From contig CAWEBX010000003.1 of the NCBI GenBank assembly GCA_963807355.1, positions 274,321 to 338,320 of the forward strand: a stretch of 64,000 bases of DNA, read 5' to 3'. The position numbers were made by a program, and so were the translations under genes. Positions 8,050-20,799 of the stretch are shown here, one piece after another (positions within the stretch are counted from its first letter, which is position 1; every line of letters starts with the position of its first letter). Under the pieces are notes generated by a model, which was not told where the DNA came from, made no database searches, and saw only the letters and a program-made list of their open reading frames with translations. Source of the DNA: Nitrobacter sp963807355 (GTDB lineage: Bacteria; Pseudomonadota; Alphaproteobacteria; Rhizobiales; Xanthobacteraceae).

Positions 8050-9051
8050 TCACAACATGCTCGGCAACACGCGGTCCGGCGGCTTGTGCGCATCGAGGAA
8101 GGTGCGAATGTTGATGATGACCTTCTCGCCCATCTCGACGCGGCCCTCGATGGTGGCGGACCCCATATGCGGCAGCAGCACGACCTTGCCGGCCTTGGCA
8201 AGGCGGACCAGCCTGGGGTTGACTGCCGGTTCACGCTCGAACACGTCGAGCGCCGCGCCGGCGATTTCGCCGGCCTCGATCAGTTTCGTCAGCGTGTCCT
8301 CGTCAATGACAGTGCCGCGCGCGGTGTTGACGATGTAGGCGTCCTTGCGGATCAGCTTGAGTTTGCGCGCAGACAGCAGGTGGAAAGTGGCCGGAGTATG
8401 CGGACAGTTCACCGAGATGATGTCCATCCGTGCCAGCATTTGATCGAGCGAATCCCAATAGGTCGCGCCGAGTTCGTCGGCGATCTTCAGTGCCACGGGC
8501 TTGCGGTTATGGTAGTGGATTTGCAGGCCGAAGGCGTGGGCCCGGCGCGCCACGGCCTGACCGATGCGGCCCATGCCGATGATGCCGAGCCGCTTGCCGC
8601 CGAGTCGCCGGCCGAGCATCCAGGTCGGCGACCAGCCCGGCCAGTCACCGCCCGCGGTCAGCAGCGCGGCGCCCTCAATGAAGCGGCGCGGGACTGCGAG
8701 AATCAGCGCCATAGTCATGTCGGCGGTATCTTCGGTAAGAACGTTCGGCGTGTTGGTGACGGTGATGCCGTGCTCGTGCGCGGCGACAACATCGATATTG
8801 TCGACGCCGTTGCCGAACTGCGCGATCAGCTTCAGCTTGCAGCCCGGCTGTTTCAGCACGGTCCCGTTAATATCGTCGGTCACCGTCGTGACCAGGATGT
8901 CGACGGTGCGGACGGCGTCCATGAGCTGTTCGGCCGTCATCGGCCGGTCGTCAAGATTGAGCCGCGCGTCAAAGAGTTCGCGCATTCGGGTCTCGACCGA
9001 GTTGGGCAGCTTGCGCGTGACGACAACCAGAGGCTTTTTCTTGATCGACAT
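8050..9051 (-). CDS. D-2-hydroxyacid dehydrogenase, probably glyoxylate/hydroxypyruvate reductase (GyaR-like)
   Basis: NAD(P)-dependent D-2-hydroxyacid dehydrogenase of 333 residues. The Rossmann motif GIIGMGRIGQAVA is at about 155. The catalytic set is visible: Arg in NTARGTVID, Glu in FEREPAVN and His in LLPHMGSAT. The frame opens further upstream, but the ATG at 9051 (MSIKKKPLVVVTRKLP) matches the family start and has GAGAG before it. Closest recalled relatives are alphaproteobacterial D-glycerate dehydrogenases / glyoxylate reductases. The substrate is not provable here. The gene is monocistronic and converges on moeB. Confidence 0.88.
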   Translation of the reverse strand: MSIKKKPLVVVTRKLPNSVETRMRELFDARLNLDDRPMTAEQLMDAVRTVDILVTTVTDDINGTVLKQPGCKLKLIAQFGNGVDNIDVVAAHEHGITVTNTPNVLTEDTADMTMALILAVPRRFIEGAALLTAGGDWPGWSPTWMLGRRLGGKRLGIIGMGRIGQAVARRAHAFGLQIHYHNRKPVALKIADELGATYWDSLDQMLARMDIISVNCPHTPATFHLLSARKLKLIRKDAYIVNTARGTVIDEDTLTKLIEAGEIAGAALDVFEREPAVNPRLVRLAKAGKVVLLPHMGSATIEGRVEMGEKVIINIRTFLDAHKPPDRVLPSML

Positions 9052-9427
9052 TTGATGCTCTCTAGTTTCCGATTTTCGAAATTCGTAGACCCCTGCGGCA
9101 ACTTTTGATGAAACATCGGAGTGACGCGGTGACACCACGCGTTCGAGTTCGGAAACTGCCTGTGGCAACCCACAATCCAAGCGAATCAGGTTCTGAGGAC
9201 ATACCGTTCAGTCCCTGTTAACCCACACGTTCGAAACTGCAGTCGCTGGCTGATATCGGCTGTCTCCCTGGTATCCCGGGTCCCTCGCATCTTCCGTGCA
9301 CTTTCCCGGGCTTTCCCGGTCATCCTGGGTTTGATCCTCTCTAGCAGAAGGTCGTGCCAAGGCAAGACGGGTCCGGAAGACGGGGCGGCCGGTTCGGGTG
9401 GTATGGTGGACGTCTCGGGGGCAGGTG

Positions 9428-9958
9428 ATGATGGTGAAATGGCGCACTATTTCCATGGTGTTCGCAGCAGCGATGCTGAGTGCGGCCGGGATCGAAACCA
9501 CCGCCGTCGCCAAGGACTCCGCGCTATCCACCAGCGGACTGGCGGTTCCGCGTTATGTGAGCCTGAAGTCCGACCACGTGAACGTCCGCGCCGGTCCGAC
9601 CAAGGATAACGACGTCGCCTGGGTCTATACCAAGGCCGGCCTCCCCGTCGAAATCACTGCGGAATTCGAGAATTGGCGCCGCATCCGGGACTCCGAGGGA
9701 GCCGAGGGTTGGGTCTATCACTCGCTGCTGTCAGGCCGTCGCACCGCAGTCGTCACGATGAAGACGAAGAACGACTTCGCGCTGCTGTATGATCGCGCGG
9801 ATGTTCAAGGCAATGTGGCTGCCCGCTTGCAGGCTGGCGTCGTGGCGCAGGTCAAACATTGCGCGTCGGGATGGTGCCATGTTGCGGGTGACGGCTTCGA
9901 CGGCTGGATCGAGCAGCAGCGACTTTGGGGCGTCTATGCCGATGAGAAAATCAACTGA
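9428..9958 (+). CDS. Exported protein with two bacterial SH3 domains
   Basis: About 176 residues, starting at ATG 9428 or 9431. A signal peptide is clear (MVKWRTISMVFAAAMLSAAGI). The first SH3_3 domain (VNVRAGPTKDNDVAWVY ... WRRIRDSEGAEGWVYHSLL) is canonical. The second is weaker (LLYDRADVQGNVAARLQAG ... ASGWCHVAGDGFDGWIEQ). Two-SH3 secreted proteins of this size are common in Rhizobiales and are thought to contact the cell wall; the precise role is unknown. It converges on irr, with a shared hairpin between them. Confidence 0.85.
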   Translation: MMVKWRTISMVFAAAMLSAAGIETTAVAKDSALSTSGLAVPRYVSLKSDHVNVRAGPTKDNDVAWVYTKAGLPVEITAEFENWRRIRDSEGAEGWVYHSLLSGRRTAVVTMKTKNDFALLYDRADVQGNVAARLQAGVVAQVKHCASGWCHVAGDGFDGWIEQQRLWGVYADEKIN

Positions 9959-10015
9959 TCGTCGTTCGGCCACGTTCGCCGGAACGTTGGACTAAACACC
10001 TCTCACAAAAACAAA

Positions 10016-10036
10016 TGCCCGGCGCAAGGCCGGGCA
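10016..10036 (-). terminator. Rho-independent terminator of irr
   Basis: Perfect 8-bp stem TGCCCGGC / GCCGGGCA with a 5-nt loop. On the minus strand it is followed by a T-rich tract (TTTGTTTTTG), 32 bp after the irr stop. It may also stop transcription from the convergent SH3 gene. Confidence 0.8.
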
Positions 10037-10067
10037 GCGGGAACATCGTTCGAAACTGCGAGTTGCA

Positions 10068-10574
10068 TCACCGCTTCTTGCGCAGCCGCACAACCATATC
10101 GATACGGCTGATCTCGTAACCTTCCGGCACGTTCGGCATCTTCGGCAACACGAGATGCGGATCGAGGATGTCGACCAGTTCGTGATTGTTCTCAAGATAG
10201 AAGTGGTGATGGGCGGTGACGTTGGTATCGAAATACGTCTTGGTGCCGTCGACACTGACCTGGCGCAGCAGTCCGGCGTCGGTCAACTGATTGAGCGTGT
10301 TGTAAACGGTGGCAAGCGAAACGGGAACCTTGGCGAGAGTCGCTTCTTCGTAAAGCATTTCCGCCGTGAGATGGCGCGCGCCCTTGCCGAACAACAGCCA
10401 GCCAAGGGCCATACGCTGCCGTGTCGGCCGCAGCCCGACTGATTGCAGCATTTCGTTGACATCGTGCCAAGGGCAGCCGGTCAGAGTCGGCTGCCGCCCA
10501 TGACCGACCGCCGATACATCATGGTCGTCCTCGGTCACAACTACGATGTTCTCGCTTGTACTCACGCTATGCAT
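10068..10574 (-). CDS. irr: Irr, heme-responsive iron response regulator (Fur superfamily)
   Basis: Global iron regulator of Rhizobiales that senses heme availability. The winged-helix Fur fold is clear: LRPTRQRMALGWLLF and PVSLATVYNTLNQLTDAGLL. The heme regulatory motif GCPWHDV has Cys34-Pro35, the element associated with heme-triggered degradation of Irr in Bradyrhizobium. A His-rich segment (AHHHFYLENNHE), the second heme-binding site, is also present. The C-terminus MVVRLRKKR is typical. It is divergent from fabA with a 487-bp gap. I know of no strict functional link with fab genes, although this neighbourhood recurs in the family. Confidence 0.95.
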   Translation of the reverse strand: MHSVSTSENIVVVTEDDHDVSAVGHGRQPTLTGCPWHDVNEMLQSVGLRPTRQRMALGWLLFGKGARHLTAEMLYEEATLAKVPVSLATVYNTLNQLTDAGLLRQVSVDGTKTYFDTNVTAHHHFYLENNHELVDILDPHLVLPKMPNVPEGYEISRIDMVVRLRKKR

Positions 10575-11061
10575 CCGAAAAACTCTTAATCCAACCGTTA
10601 ACCGTTCCCCAAGGGAGCTTACTGTCTCCTACTATAGGAAAGAAGGTCCTTAGATGCAAGTTTTTCGCAACTAGAACGGCTCAAAACTCGCATCCGAGTT
10701 CCGCGCATTTCAGCGGGCCTGACGCGAAGTACAAATTATATATATTTATCAATAAGTTACGTTTTTGGCCGGATCGCAAGTTGGGACGAAGGGTAACTGT
10801 CCCCGTAACCGCCACCTTACGATCGGCTTGGCAGGTCAGGCGAATCGCACGGTTGCCGGCCTCTCTCGAATCATCGCCTGCATCACATATGATCGCCAGA
10901 CGCCCACGCGAAACGGGCGCTCTTTGCCCCCTCCGGACCCTGTGTTAGAGAGCCACGATGGCACTGATCGTTAGGATCAGTGTCCGTCTCAGTTGAAAAA
11001 GCGCACGTCTCGTGCGCCTTTCCAACCATCATTGCCCCCACAGAAAGAAAGGCCACGCAGC
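10575..11061. other. Intergenic region between divergent irr and fabA
   Basis: 487 bp without a convincing gene. It contains an AT-rich core (about 10735-10765, including TATATATTTATCAATAAG) that stands out from the GC-rich surroundings and may hold promoters for both genes. A perfect palindrome lies at 10962-10982, and a purine-rich ribosome site (GAAAGAAAGG) lies upstream of the fabA ATG. No Fur or Irr box could be identified with confidence. Confidence 0.6.
10962..10982 (+). promoter_or_regulatory. 21-bp palindrome upstream of fabA
   Basis: CACTGATC-GTTAG-GATCAGTG is a perfect 8-bp inverted repeat with a 5-bp centre, 79 bp upstream of the fabA start. It could be a dimeric repressor operator or a leader hairpin. 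No T-run follows, so it is unlikely to be a terminator. Which regulator would bind is unknown. Confidence 0.35.
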
Positions 11062-11586
11062 ATGCAGGACCGGCGCAGCAGCTATGATTACGAGGGTTTG
11101 CTGGCTTGCGGCCGGGGGGAGCTGTTCGGGCCGGGAAATGCCCAGTTGCCTTTGCCGCCGATGCTGATGTTCGATCGCATCACCGACATCACTGAAGATG
11201 GCGGGGAGTTTGGAAAAGGATTGATCCGCGCCGAACTCGACGTCAAACCCGACCTCTGGTTCTTCGGCTGCCATTTCAAGGGCGATCCGGTGATGCCCGG
11301 CTGCCTTGGCCTCGATGCGCTATGGCAGATGGTTGGATTTTTTCTGGGCTGGACGGGCGGTGACGGCCGTGGACGTGCGCTCGGTATCGGCGACCTGAAG
11401 TTCTCCGGTCAGGTGCTGCCGCACATTCGCAAGGTCGTCTACAATGTCGACGTCAAGCGGGTGATGCGCTCGAAGCTCGTGCTCGGAATCGCGGACGGGT
11501 GGCTTTCCGCCGACGATGATATTATCTACCGCGCGAAAGACCTGAAGGTCGGTCTGTTCAAGCAGGATGCAAAACCGGGGACGTGA
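11062..11586 (+). CDS. fabA: FabA, 3-hydroxydecanoyl-ACP dehydratase/isomerase
   Basis: Dehydrates 3-hydroxyacyl-ACP and isomerises trans-2 to cis-3-decenoyl-ACP, the entry to anaerobic-type unsaturated fatty acids. The start chosen is ATG 11062 (MQDRRSSYDYEGLLACG), which matches FabA N-termini; the frame extends upstream without support. The catalytic His is in WFFGCHFKGDPVMPGCLG and the Asp in LGLDALWQMVGFFLGW. Length is 174, normal for FabA. fabB follows 82 bp downstream, the classic fabAB operon. Confidence 0.96.
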   Translation: MQDRRSSYDYEGLLACGRGELFGPGNAQLPLPPMLMFDRITDITEDGGEFGKGLIRAELDVKPDLWFFGCHFKGDPVMPGCLGLDALWQMVGFFLGWTGGDGRGRALGIGDLKFSGQVLPHIRKVVYNVDVKRVMRSKLVLGIADGWLSADDDIIYRAKDLKVGLFKQDAKPGT

Positions 11587-11668
11587 CGGCCGAGGTCGCC
11601 GGACGATGCAGATTGGGTTTTTGACGAGGACGCTTCATGAGACAATATGACTTTGATGTGAGGAGATC

Positions 11669-12892
11669 ATGAGGCGGGTGGTCGTCACGGGGATGGGCAT
11701 TGTCTCGTCGATCGGAAACAATACTCAGGAAGTGCTGTCCAGTCTCTTTGAGGCCAAATCCGGCATCACGCGCGCGGAGAAGTATGCGGAGCTCGGTTTT
11801 CGCTCTCAGGTGCAGGGCGCGCCGACGCTGAATCCGGCCGACGTGATCGATCGTCGCGCGATGCGCTTCCTCGCCGAAGGCGCGGCATGGAATCACGTTG
11901 CGATGGAGCAGGCGATCCGCGATTCGGGTCTGGAGCCGAATGACATCTCCAACGAGCGAACCGGAATCATCATGGGTTCCGGTGGCCCGTCCGCTCGTAC
12001 AATCGTGGAAGCGGCTGACATTACCCGCAGCAAAGGACCCAAGCGCGTCGGTCCGTTCGCGGTGCCCAAAGCGATGTCATCCACCGCGTCGGCGACGCTC
12101 GCCACCTGGTTCAAGATCAAGGGGGTCAACTACACGATTTCATCGGCCTGCGCGACGTCCAACCACTGTATCGGCAACGCCTATGAGACCATTCAGATCG
12201 GCAAGCAGGACATCATTTTCGCCGGCGGTTGTGAGGAACTCGACTGGTCGCTCTCGGTGCTGTTCGACGCCATGGGCGCGATGTCCTCGAAATACAACGA
12301 TACGCCGGCGACAGCCTCGCGTGCCTATGACGTCAGTCGCGACGGCTTCGTGATCGCCGGCGGCGCCGGCGTCGTGGTTCTGGAAGAACTCGAGCACGCG
12401 AAGGCCCGCGGCGCACGCATTTACGGCGAAGTCGTCGGCTATGGCGCAACGTCCGACGGCTACGACATGGTTGCGCCGTCGGGCGAGGGCGCCGAGCGCT
12501 GCATGAAGATGGCGATGTCGACGGTGAAAACGAAAGTCGACTACATCAACCCGCATGCGACCTCGACGCCAGCGGGGGATCCGCCGGAAATCGAGGCGAT
12601 CCGCAAGGTGTTCGGCACTGGTGACAAGTGCCCACCGATTTCCGCTACCAAGTCGCTGACTGGACATTCGCTCGGCGCGACCGGCGTACAGGAAGCGATC
12701 TATTCGCTTCTGATGATGAACAACGGCTTCATTTGCGAAAGCGCCAACATCACCGAACTCGATCCGGTGTTCGCGGATATGCCGATTGTGCGTAAGCGTA
12801 TCGACAACGCCAAAATTGGCACGGCGATGTCGAACTCGTTTGGTTTCGGCGGGACCAATGCCACGCTGGTGTTCAAACGATTAGATGCGTAA
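11669..12892 (+). CDS. fabB: FabB, 3-oxoacyl-ACP synthase I
   Basis: Condensing enzyme that elongates the cis-3-decenoyl-ACP made by FabA. It has 407 residues. The active-site Cys lies in ISSACATSNHCIG, and the two catalytic His residues in NPHATSTPAGD and TGHSLGATG. The Gly-rich C-terminus MSNSFGFGGTNATLVF is typical. A strong ribosome site (GAGGAG) lies 4 nt before the ATG. It is cotranscribed with fabA. No terminator is seen before fabI, but a degenerate palindromic repeat separates them. Confidence 0.97.
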   Translation: MRRVVVTGMGIVSSIGNNTQEVLSSLFEAKSGITRAEKYAELGFRSQVQGAPTLNPADVIDRRAMRFLAEGAAWNHVAMEQAIRDSGLEPNDISNERTGIIMGSGGPSARTIVEAADITRSKGPKRVGPFAVPKAMSSTASATLATWFKIKGVNYTISSACATSNHCIGNAYETIQIGKQDIIFAGGCEELDWSLSVLFDAMGAMSSKYNDTPATASRAYDVSRDGFVIAGGAGVVVLEELEHAKARGARIYGEVVGYGATSDGYDMVAPSGEGAERCMKMAMSTVKTKVDYINPHATSTPAGDPPEIEAIRKVFGTGDKCPPISATKSLTGHSLGATGVQEAIYSLLMMNNGFICESANITELDPVFADMPIVRKRIDNAKIGTAMSNSFGFGGTNATLVFKRLDA

Positions 12893-12980
12893 TCGGTTTG
12901 AGCGGCGGTGCTGAAGATCTGCGGCGTCGCGGCGATATCGATATTGTCAAGACCGGGCTTAGCGCGAAGCATGTCTTGCG

Positions 12981-13060
12981 CGGATGACCCGGCCATCCAA
13001 ACCTTTTAACCTGTCCACGTCGCTAAGGCGTGGATGCCCGGCACGGGGCCGGGGACGACG
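12981..13060 (+). repeat. Degenerate palindromic repeat between fabB and fabI
   Basis: Contains GATGACCCGGCCATCC, TCCACG/CGTGGA arms and CCGGC-ACGGG-GCCGG, ending in GGGACGACG. The layout matches the fuller copy at 22740-22829 (GTCATGCCCGCG ... CCGGCCATGACG). This element family is widespread between genes in Nitrobacteraceae. It ends only 10 bp before the fabI start, so it forms the fabI leader. Confidence 0.6.
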
Positions 13061-13069
13061 AAGTCTCGC

Positions 13070-13903
13070 ATGACACACCTGATGCAAGGCAAGCGCGGCT
13101 TGATCATGGGGGTCGCCAACGACCACTCGATCGCCTGGGGTATCGCCAAGACACTGGCTGCGCACGGCGCGGAACTGGCCTTCACCTACCAGGGCGAGGC
13201 GCTGGCCAAACGGGTCAGGCCGCTCGCCGAATCGGTTGGCAGCAAAATGGTGCTGCCGTGCGATGTCGAGGACATCGCCTCTGTCGACAAGGTGTTCGCC
13301 GATATCGGCAAGGCCTGGGGCAAAATGGATTTCCTGGTTCATGCCATCGCGTTCTCCGACAAGAGCGAACTGAATGGCCGTTATGCCGACACGACGCGCG
13401 CGAATTTTGCGCGCACAATGCTGATCTCGTGTTTCGCCTTCACCGAAGCCGCGAAACGCGCCGCTGCCCTGATGCCGGACGGCGGCAGCATGCTCACGCT
13501 GACATATAACGGCGGCGACCGCGCGATGCCGAACTACAACGTGATGGGCGTCGCTAAGGCAGGGCTGGAAGCATCGGTGCGCTATCTGGCGGTCGATTTC
13601 GGCGGGCAGAACATCCGCGTCAATGCCATTTCGGCCGGCCCGATCCGCACGCTGGCCGGGGCCGGGATCGGCGATGCACGCTTCATGTTTGCGTTCCAGC
13701 AGAAGCATTCGCCGCGAGGACGTGGCGTCAGTCTCGATGAGCTTGGCGGCGCCGGGCTTTATTTGTTGTCGGATCTGTCCGGCGGGGTTACCGGCGAGAT
13801 TCATTTCGTCGATTCCGGCTACAACATCATTGCGATGCCGCAGCCCGACGCGCTGCGCAGCGACGGCATGAGCAACGGCGCGTCGAACCATGCGGCGAAG
13901 TAG
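13070..13903 (+). CDS. fabI: FabI, enoyl-ACP reductase (NADH)
   Basis: Last reduction step of each fatty-acid elongation cycle. The nucleotide site is IMGVANDHSIAWGIAK. The catalytic Tyr-x6-Lys is YNVMGVAK, and the family segments FADIGKAWGKMDFLVHAIAFSD (in part) and AISAGPIRTLAGAGIGD are present. Starts at 13070 (MTHLMQGKRG) and 13082 (MQGKRG) are both plausible. Length is 277, normal. It follows fabA-fabB on the same strand after a 177-bp gap that includes a palindromic repeat, so it may have its own promoter. Confidence 0.95.
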   Translation: MTHLMQGKRGLIMGVANDHSIAWGIAKTLAAHGAELAFTYQGEALAKRVRPLAESVGSKMVLPCDVEDIASVDKVFADIGKAWGKMDFLVHAIAFSDKSELNGRYADTTRANFARTMLISCFAFTEAAKRAAALMPDGGSMLTLTYNGGDRAMPNYNVMGVAKAGLEASVRYLAVDFGGQNIRVNAISAGPIRTLAGAGIGDARFMFAFQQKHSPRGRGVSLDELGGAGLYLLSDLSGGVTGEIHFVDSGYNIIAMPQPDALRSDGMSNGASNHAAK

Positions 13904-13956
13904 GGCTCTGAAGCGGCGCGTTAGTCGCGTCTTCTCTCACAAGCGAAAAAGCTAAA

Positions 13957-14553
13957 TCATCCTGCTGCGATTTTCTCCGCACGTTGAAACGCCGGCCGCG
14001 TCATGCAGCGGTCGATGTAGCGATCGAACGACGGGCGCGACGGCACCATCTTGAATTGGCGGATCGCGAAATTCAGTCCGGAGCCGATTACGATGTCGGC
14101 GGCAGAGAAGTCGTTGCCGAGAATCCACGGCCCCTTTTCCAGCGCTTTGTCGAGCACATTGAACACCTGAGTGGCGTTCCCCCACGCGGCCGTGCTCGAC
14201 GGCACCTCGAGCTTGGTGAAAATCTGGATCAATGCCGGCTCGATGCAGCTCGGTCCGAAGAACAGCCATTGCAGATATTTTGCCCGGCGCGCATCGCCGA
14301 GCGGCGGGGCTAGCTTTGCATCCGGAAAACGCTCGGCGACATAGGCGCAGATCGCCGCCACCTCGGCGGTCGCAATATCGCCGTCAGTCAGTGCGGGCAC
14401 CTTGCCCATCGGGTTGATGGCGAGAAATTCCGGCGCTTTCTGCGCGCCGGTTGAGATGTCGATCAAGACCCGCTCGTAGGGTTGTCCGGTTTCCTCCATC
14501 AGCCAGAGCGTAGTGAACGAACGCGAGCGCGGCGACCAGTAGAGTTTCATCAT
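13957..14553 (-). CDS. Glutathione S-transferase family protein
   Basis: 198-residue cytosolic GST-like protein. The thioredoxin-fold N-terminus is MKLYWSPRSRSFTTLWLMEETG, given here as its two ends MKLYWSPRSRS and LWLMEETG. The cis-Pro region NPMGKVPALTDGD and glutathione-contact ATAEVAAICAYVAERFP are typical. The C-terminal all-helical domain includes NDFSAADIVIGSGL, the conserved N-capping box. The substrate is unknown. It lies downstream of katG on the same strand but behind a strong hairpin, so it is probably transcribed on its own. Confidence 0.9.
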   Translation of the reverse strand: MMKLYWSPRSRSFTTLWLMEETGQPYERVLIDISTGAQKAPEFLAINPMGKVPALTDGDIATAEVAAICAYVAERFPDAKLAPPLGDARRAKYLQWLFFGPSCIEPALIQIFTKLEVPSSTAAWGNATQVFNVLDKALEKGPWILGNDFSAADIVIGSGLNFAIRQFKMVPSRPSFDRYIDRCMTRPAFQRAEKIAAG

Positions 14554-14653
14554 CGAACAGTTATCCTTTTGTCCAGCGATCGTTTGGCCGTTGGTGTGGC
14601 GGGCTGGATGGCCCCTTGTAAGTGAACGGGATGGCCATATCGCGACACAAGTG

Positions 14654-14688
14654 ACGAAGCCCCTGCGATGAGATCACAGGGGCTTCGT
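14654..14688 (-). terminator. Strong hairpin downstream of katG
   Basis: Perfect 12-bp stem ACGAAGCCCCTG / CAGGGGCTTCGT with an 11-nt loop, about 50 bp after the katG stop. No long T-run follows, but position and stability suggest transcription termination or 3'-end protection of the katG mRNA. Confidence 0.65.
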
Positions 14689-14738
14689 GTTGAACTGCAT
14701 TTTGCGACGAGAATCGCCGCGTGGTGCGATCGCCGCGA

Positions 14739-16931
<2,193 letters not shown>

Positions 16932-17164
16932 GATTGTCTCCGATGCTGTGCTGTCGCGTTGCCGATGGCCGCCTTGGCAACCCAGAAGCCGCGGTCATCC
17001 CGATGGAGGCGTCAACGCGGAACCATGCTTGTCCGTTCGGGTGCGCCGGCGCTGATGGTGACAAAGGTTAGGCCCGACGGTGCCGCAGTCCTCCGGCAAC
17101 ACGAGGATGACCGCAGTTTGGGAGAAGTTTTTGATAAGGTCCAGTCGATTTGCCTCCACACCGT

Positions 17165-17176
17165 GATAAGCTTATC
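17165..17176 (+). promoter_or_regulatory. Candidate OxyR/LysR-type operator in the katG-oxyR region
   Basis: A perfect 12-bp palindrome GATAAGCTTATC sits 9 bp before the oxyR ATG, and a second GATAAGG half-site lies about 30 bp further upstream (near 17133). LysR-type regulators bind interrupted palindromes in divergent promoters and repress themselves. The match to a known OxyR box is only partial. Confidence 0.4.
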
Positions 17177-17185
17177 TGATCGGCA

Positions 17186-18100
17186 ATGGTCACGCTCAGA
17201 CAGCTCCGCTACCTCGCCGCGCTCGCGCGCCACTGTCATTTCGGACGCGCCGCGGAGGCTTGCGCCATCACCCAGCCGGCGCTGTCGATGCAGATTCGGG
17301 AGTTGGAACACTTTCTTGGCGTCACGCTGGTGGAACGGCGTCCCGGCGAGGTACTGCTGACCGAGCTCGGCCGGGAGATCTCCCGCCGTGCTGAAGACGT
17401 GCTGGCGTCGGCGCGCGATCTTGTCGATTTCGCCCGCCATCGCGCAAGCCCCCTGACGGGACGCCTGACGCTTGGCATCATCCCGTCGCTGGCGCCGTAT
17501 CTGCTGCCGCGTATCCTGCCCGCGCTGCAATCGAAGTTTCCCGAGTTGCAGCTTGAACTACGGGAAACGCAGACGCGGCTGCTTGTCGAGGAGATCAAGG
17601 GCGGTGCGCTCGACGCGGCCATGCTGGCGTTGCCGCTCGGCGAGCCCGACATCGATACGCTCGAACTTTTCAACGACCTGTTCCTGCTCGCGGTTCCGGC
17701 AAGCGATCCCCGGTCCTGCGAACGTCGTGTCGCCGCGCAAGACATCGATCAGTCGCGCCTGATCCTGCTCGAGGACGGCCACTGCCTGCGCGATCAGGCT
17801 TTGGCGTTCTGCGCCACGATCCCGCGTGGGCCGACGCCGGGCGCAACCGGCATGACATTCGGCGCATCCAGCCTTGCCACGGTGATGCAGATGGTCGCTG
17901 GTGGTTATGGCGTGACTCTAATCCCGCAGATCGCCGCCGATGTCGAGGCGCGCGACAGCCGCGTGAAATTTCTACGGCTGGAAGAGCCGCAACCCGGCCG
18001 CAGCATCGGACTGGCCTTCCGCAAGACCTCTCCGCGCAAGGCTGATTTCGAGGCGTTGGGCGATGTGGTTAAGGATTGTGTTGCGACGAACAGCTCCTAA
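17186..18100 (+). CDS. oxyR: OxyR, LysR-type hydrogen-peroxide-sensing activator
   Basis: 304-residue LysR-family regulator. The N-terminal winged helix is LRQLRYLAALARHCHFGRAAEA, given by its core LRQLRYLAALARHCHF. The redox pair is in LLEDGHCLRDQALAFC, with Cys200 and Cys209 matching the two reactive cysteines of E. coli OxyR (199 and 208). That motif separates OxyR from general LysR proteins. It is divergent from katG with a 254-bp shared region, which is the typical target arrangement. Confidence 0.94.
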   Translation: MVTLRQLRYLAALARHCHFGRAAEACAITQPALSMQIRELEHFLGVTLVERRPGEVLLTELGREISRRAEDVLASARDLVDFARHRASPLTGRLTLGIIPSLAPYLLPRILPALQSKFPELQLELRETQTRLLVEEIKGGALDAAMLALPLGEPDIDTLELFNDLFLLAVPASDPRSCERRVAAQDIDQSRLILLEDGHCLRDQALAFCATIPRGPTPGATGMTFGASSLATVMQMVAGGYGVTLIPQIAADVEARDSRVKFLRLEEPQPGRSIGLAFRKTSPRKADFEALGDVVKDCVATNSS

Positions 18101-18103
18101 CCC

Positions 18104-18131
18104 TTCCCTGCAAGCGGGAGAGGGAGCTGGC
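18104..18131 (+). repeat. Partial copy of the CCCTCTCCC-type palindromic repeat
   Basis: ACCCTTCCCTGCAAGCGGGAGAGGGAGCTGG matches one arm (AGCGGGAGAGGGAGCTG) of the full element at 22057-22180. It follows the oxyR stop directly. Only a fragment remains. Confidence 0.55.
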
Positions 18132-18137
18132 TGTACT

Positions 18138-18262
18138 CCGATGAAGCGTTTCCATCGAAAGAAGCGCTCTAGAGCCTTCTACTTCTGATAGGATCAGAAG
18201 CGGGACTCTATGATTTTGATTTGACGCGTTTTCAACCGGTGCCCACTTTCGCTTGAAAGCGC
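18138..18262 (-). repeat. Dispersed repeat, family B (inverted copy)
   Basis: Read on the minus strand it runs AGCGCTTTCAAGCGAAAGTG, then GGCACCGGTTGAAAACGCGTC, then a TCTGAT-CC-ATCAGA type hairpin. These elements match the copies at 39890, 41373, 45250 and 48053. It fills most of the gap between convergent oxyR and pnp. Confidence 0.7.
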
Positions 18263-18274
18263 TCAACGAAAAAA

Positions 18275-18292
18275 GGCGGCTCGAAAGCCGCC
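18275..18292 (-). terminator. Rho-independent terminator of pnp
   Basis: Stem GGCGGCT-CGAA-AGCCGCC, with a run of six T on the minus strand after it, 32 bp past the pnp stop. It closes the long minus-strand translation cluster. Confidence 0.85.
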
Positions 18293-18323
18293 CTTTCGTA
18301 ACTTTGACTGCGCCTGACGACGC

Positions 18324-20477
<2,154 letters not shown>

Positions 20478-20799
20478 CTTGTTGTCTTTCATGGGTTCAC
20501 GAAAGCACGGACGCCAGACGCAAAGACCATGCGCAAGATTGCGGGACGCTGGCCACAACGATCGTTGCTGTGTCAGCGTCCGGCGATCCTGCCATGGTCT
20601 TCAGGTCTTGAATGGCGTCCATCCTTCCGATGGTACGGGCATTTGACCCGTCATCGCCCAGCCGCCGGATTGCTGCTGGACACGCTTTTCTTGGGCGTGA
20701 TCTGTTTGCAAAAAGCGCATTTCGTTTTTTGCAGATCACACACATGGCGCGGACATTCAGTCCACGCATCAAGCGCGCAAGGATGCGCGCGGACTTTGC
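20478..20799 (-). other. rpsO-pnp intergenic region
   Basis: 322 bp with no gene. It holds the long stem-loop at 20697-20739 and a short weakly AT-rich part. It is the pnp 5' leader and the rpsO 3' end. In enterobacteria this region is the site of RNase III processing and PNPase autoregulation; the same logic is possible here. Confidence 0.6.
20697..20739 (-). promoter_or_regulatory. Long stem-loop in the rpsO-pnp spacer
   Basis: Arms GTGATCTG + GCAAAAA and TTTTTTGC + AGATCAC pair almost completely around the loop GCGCATTTCG, with a 3-4-nt bulge (GTTT). On the minus strand a T-rich run is inside one arm, so it could be the rpsO terminator, an RNase III processing site for pnp autoregulation, or both. 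Confidence 0.5.
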
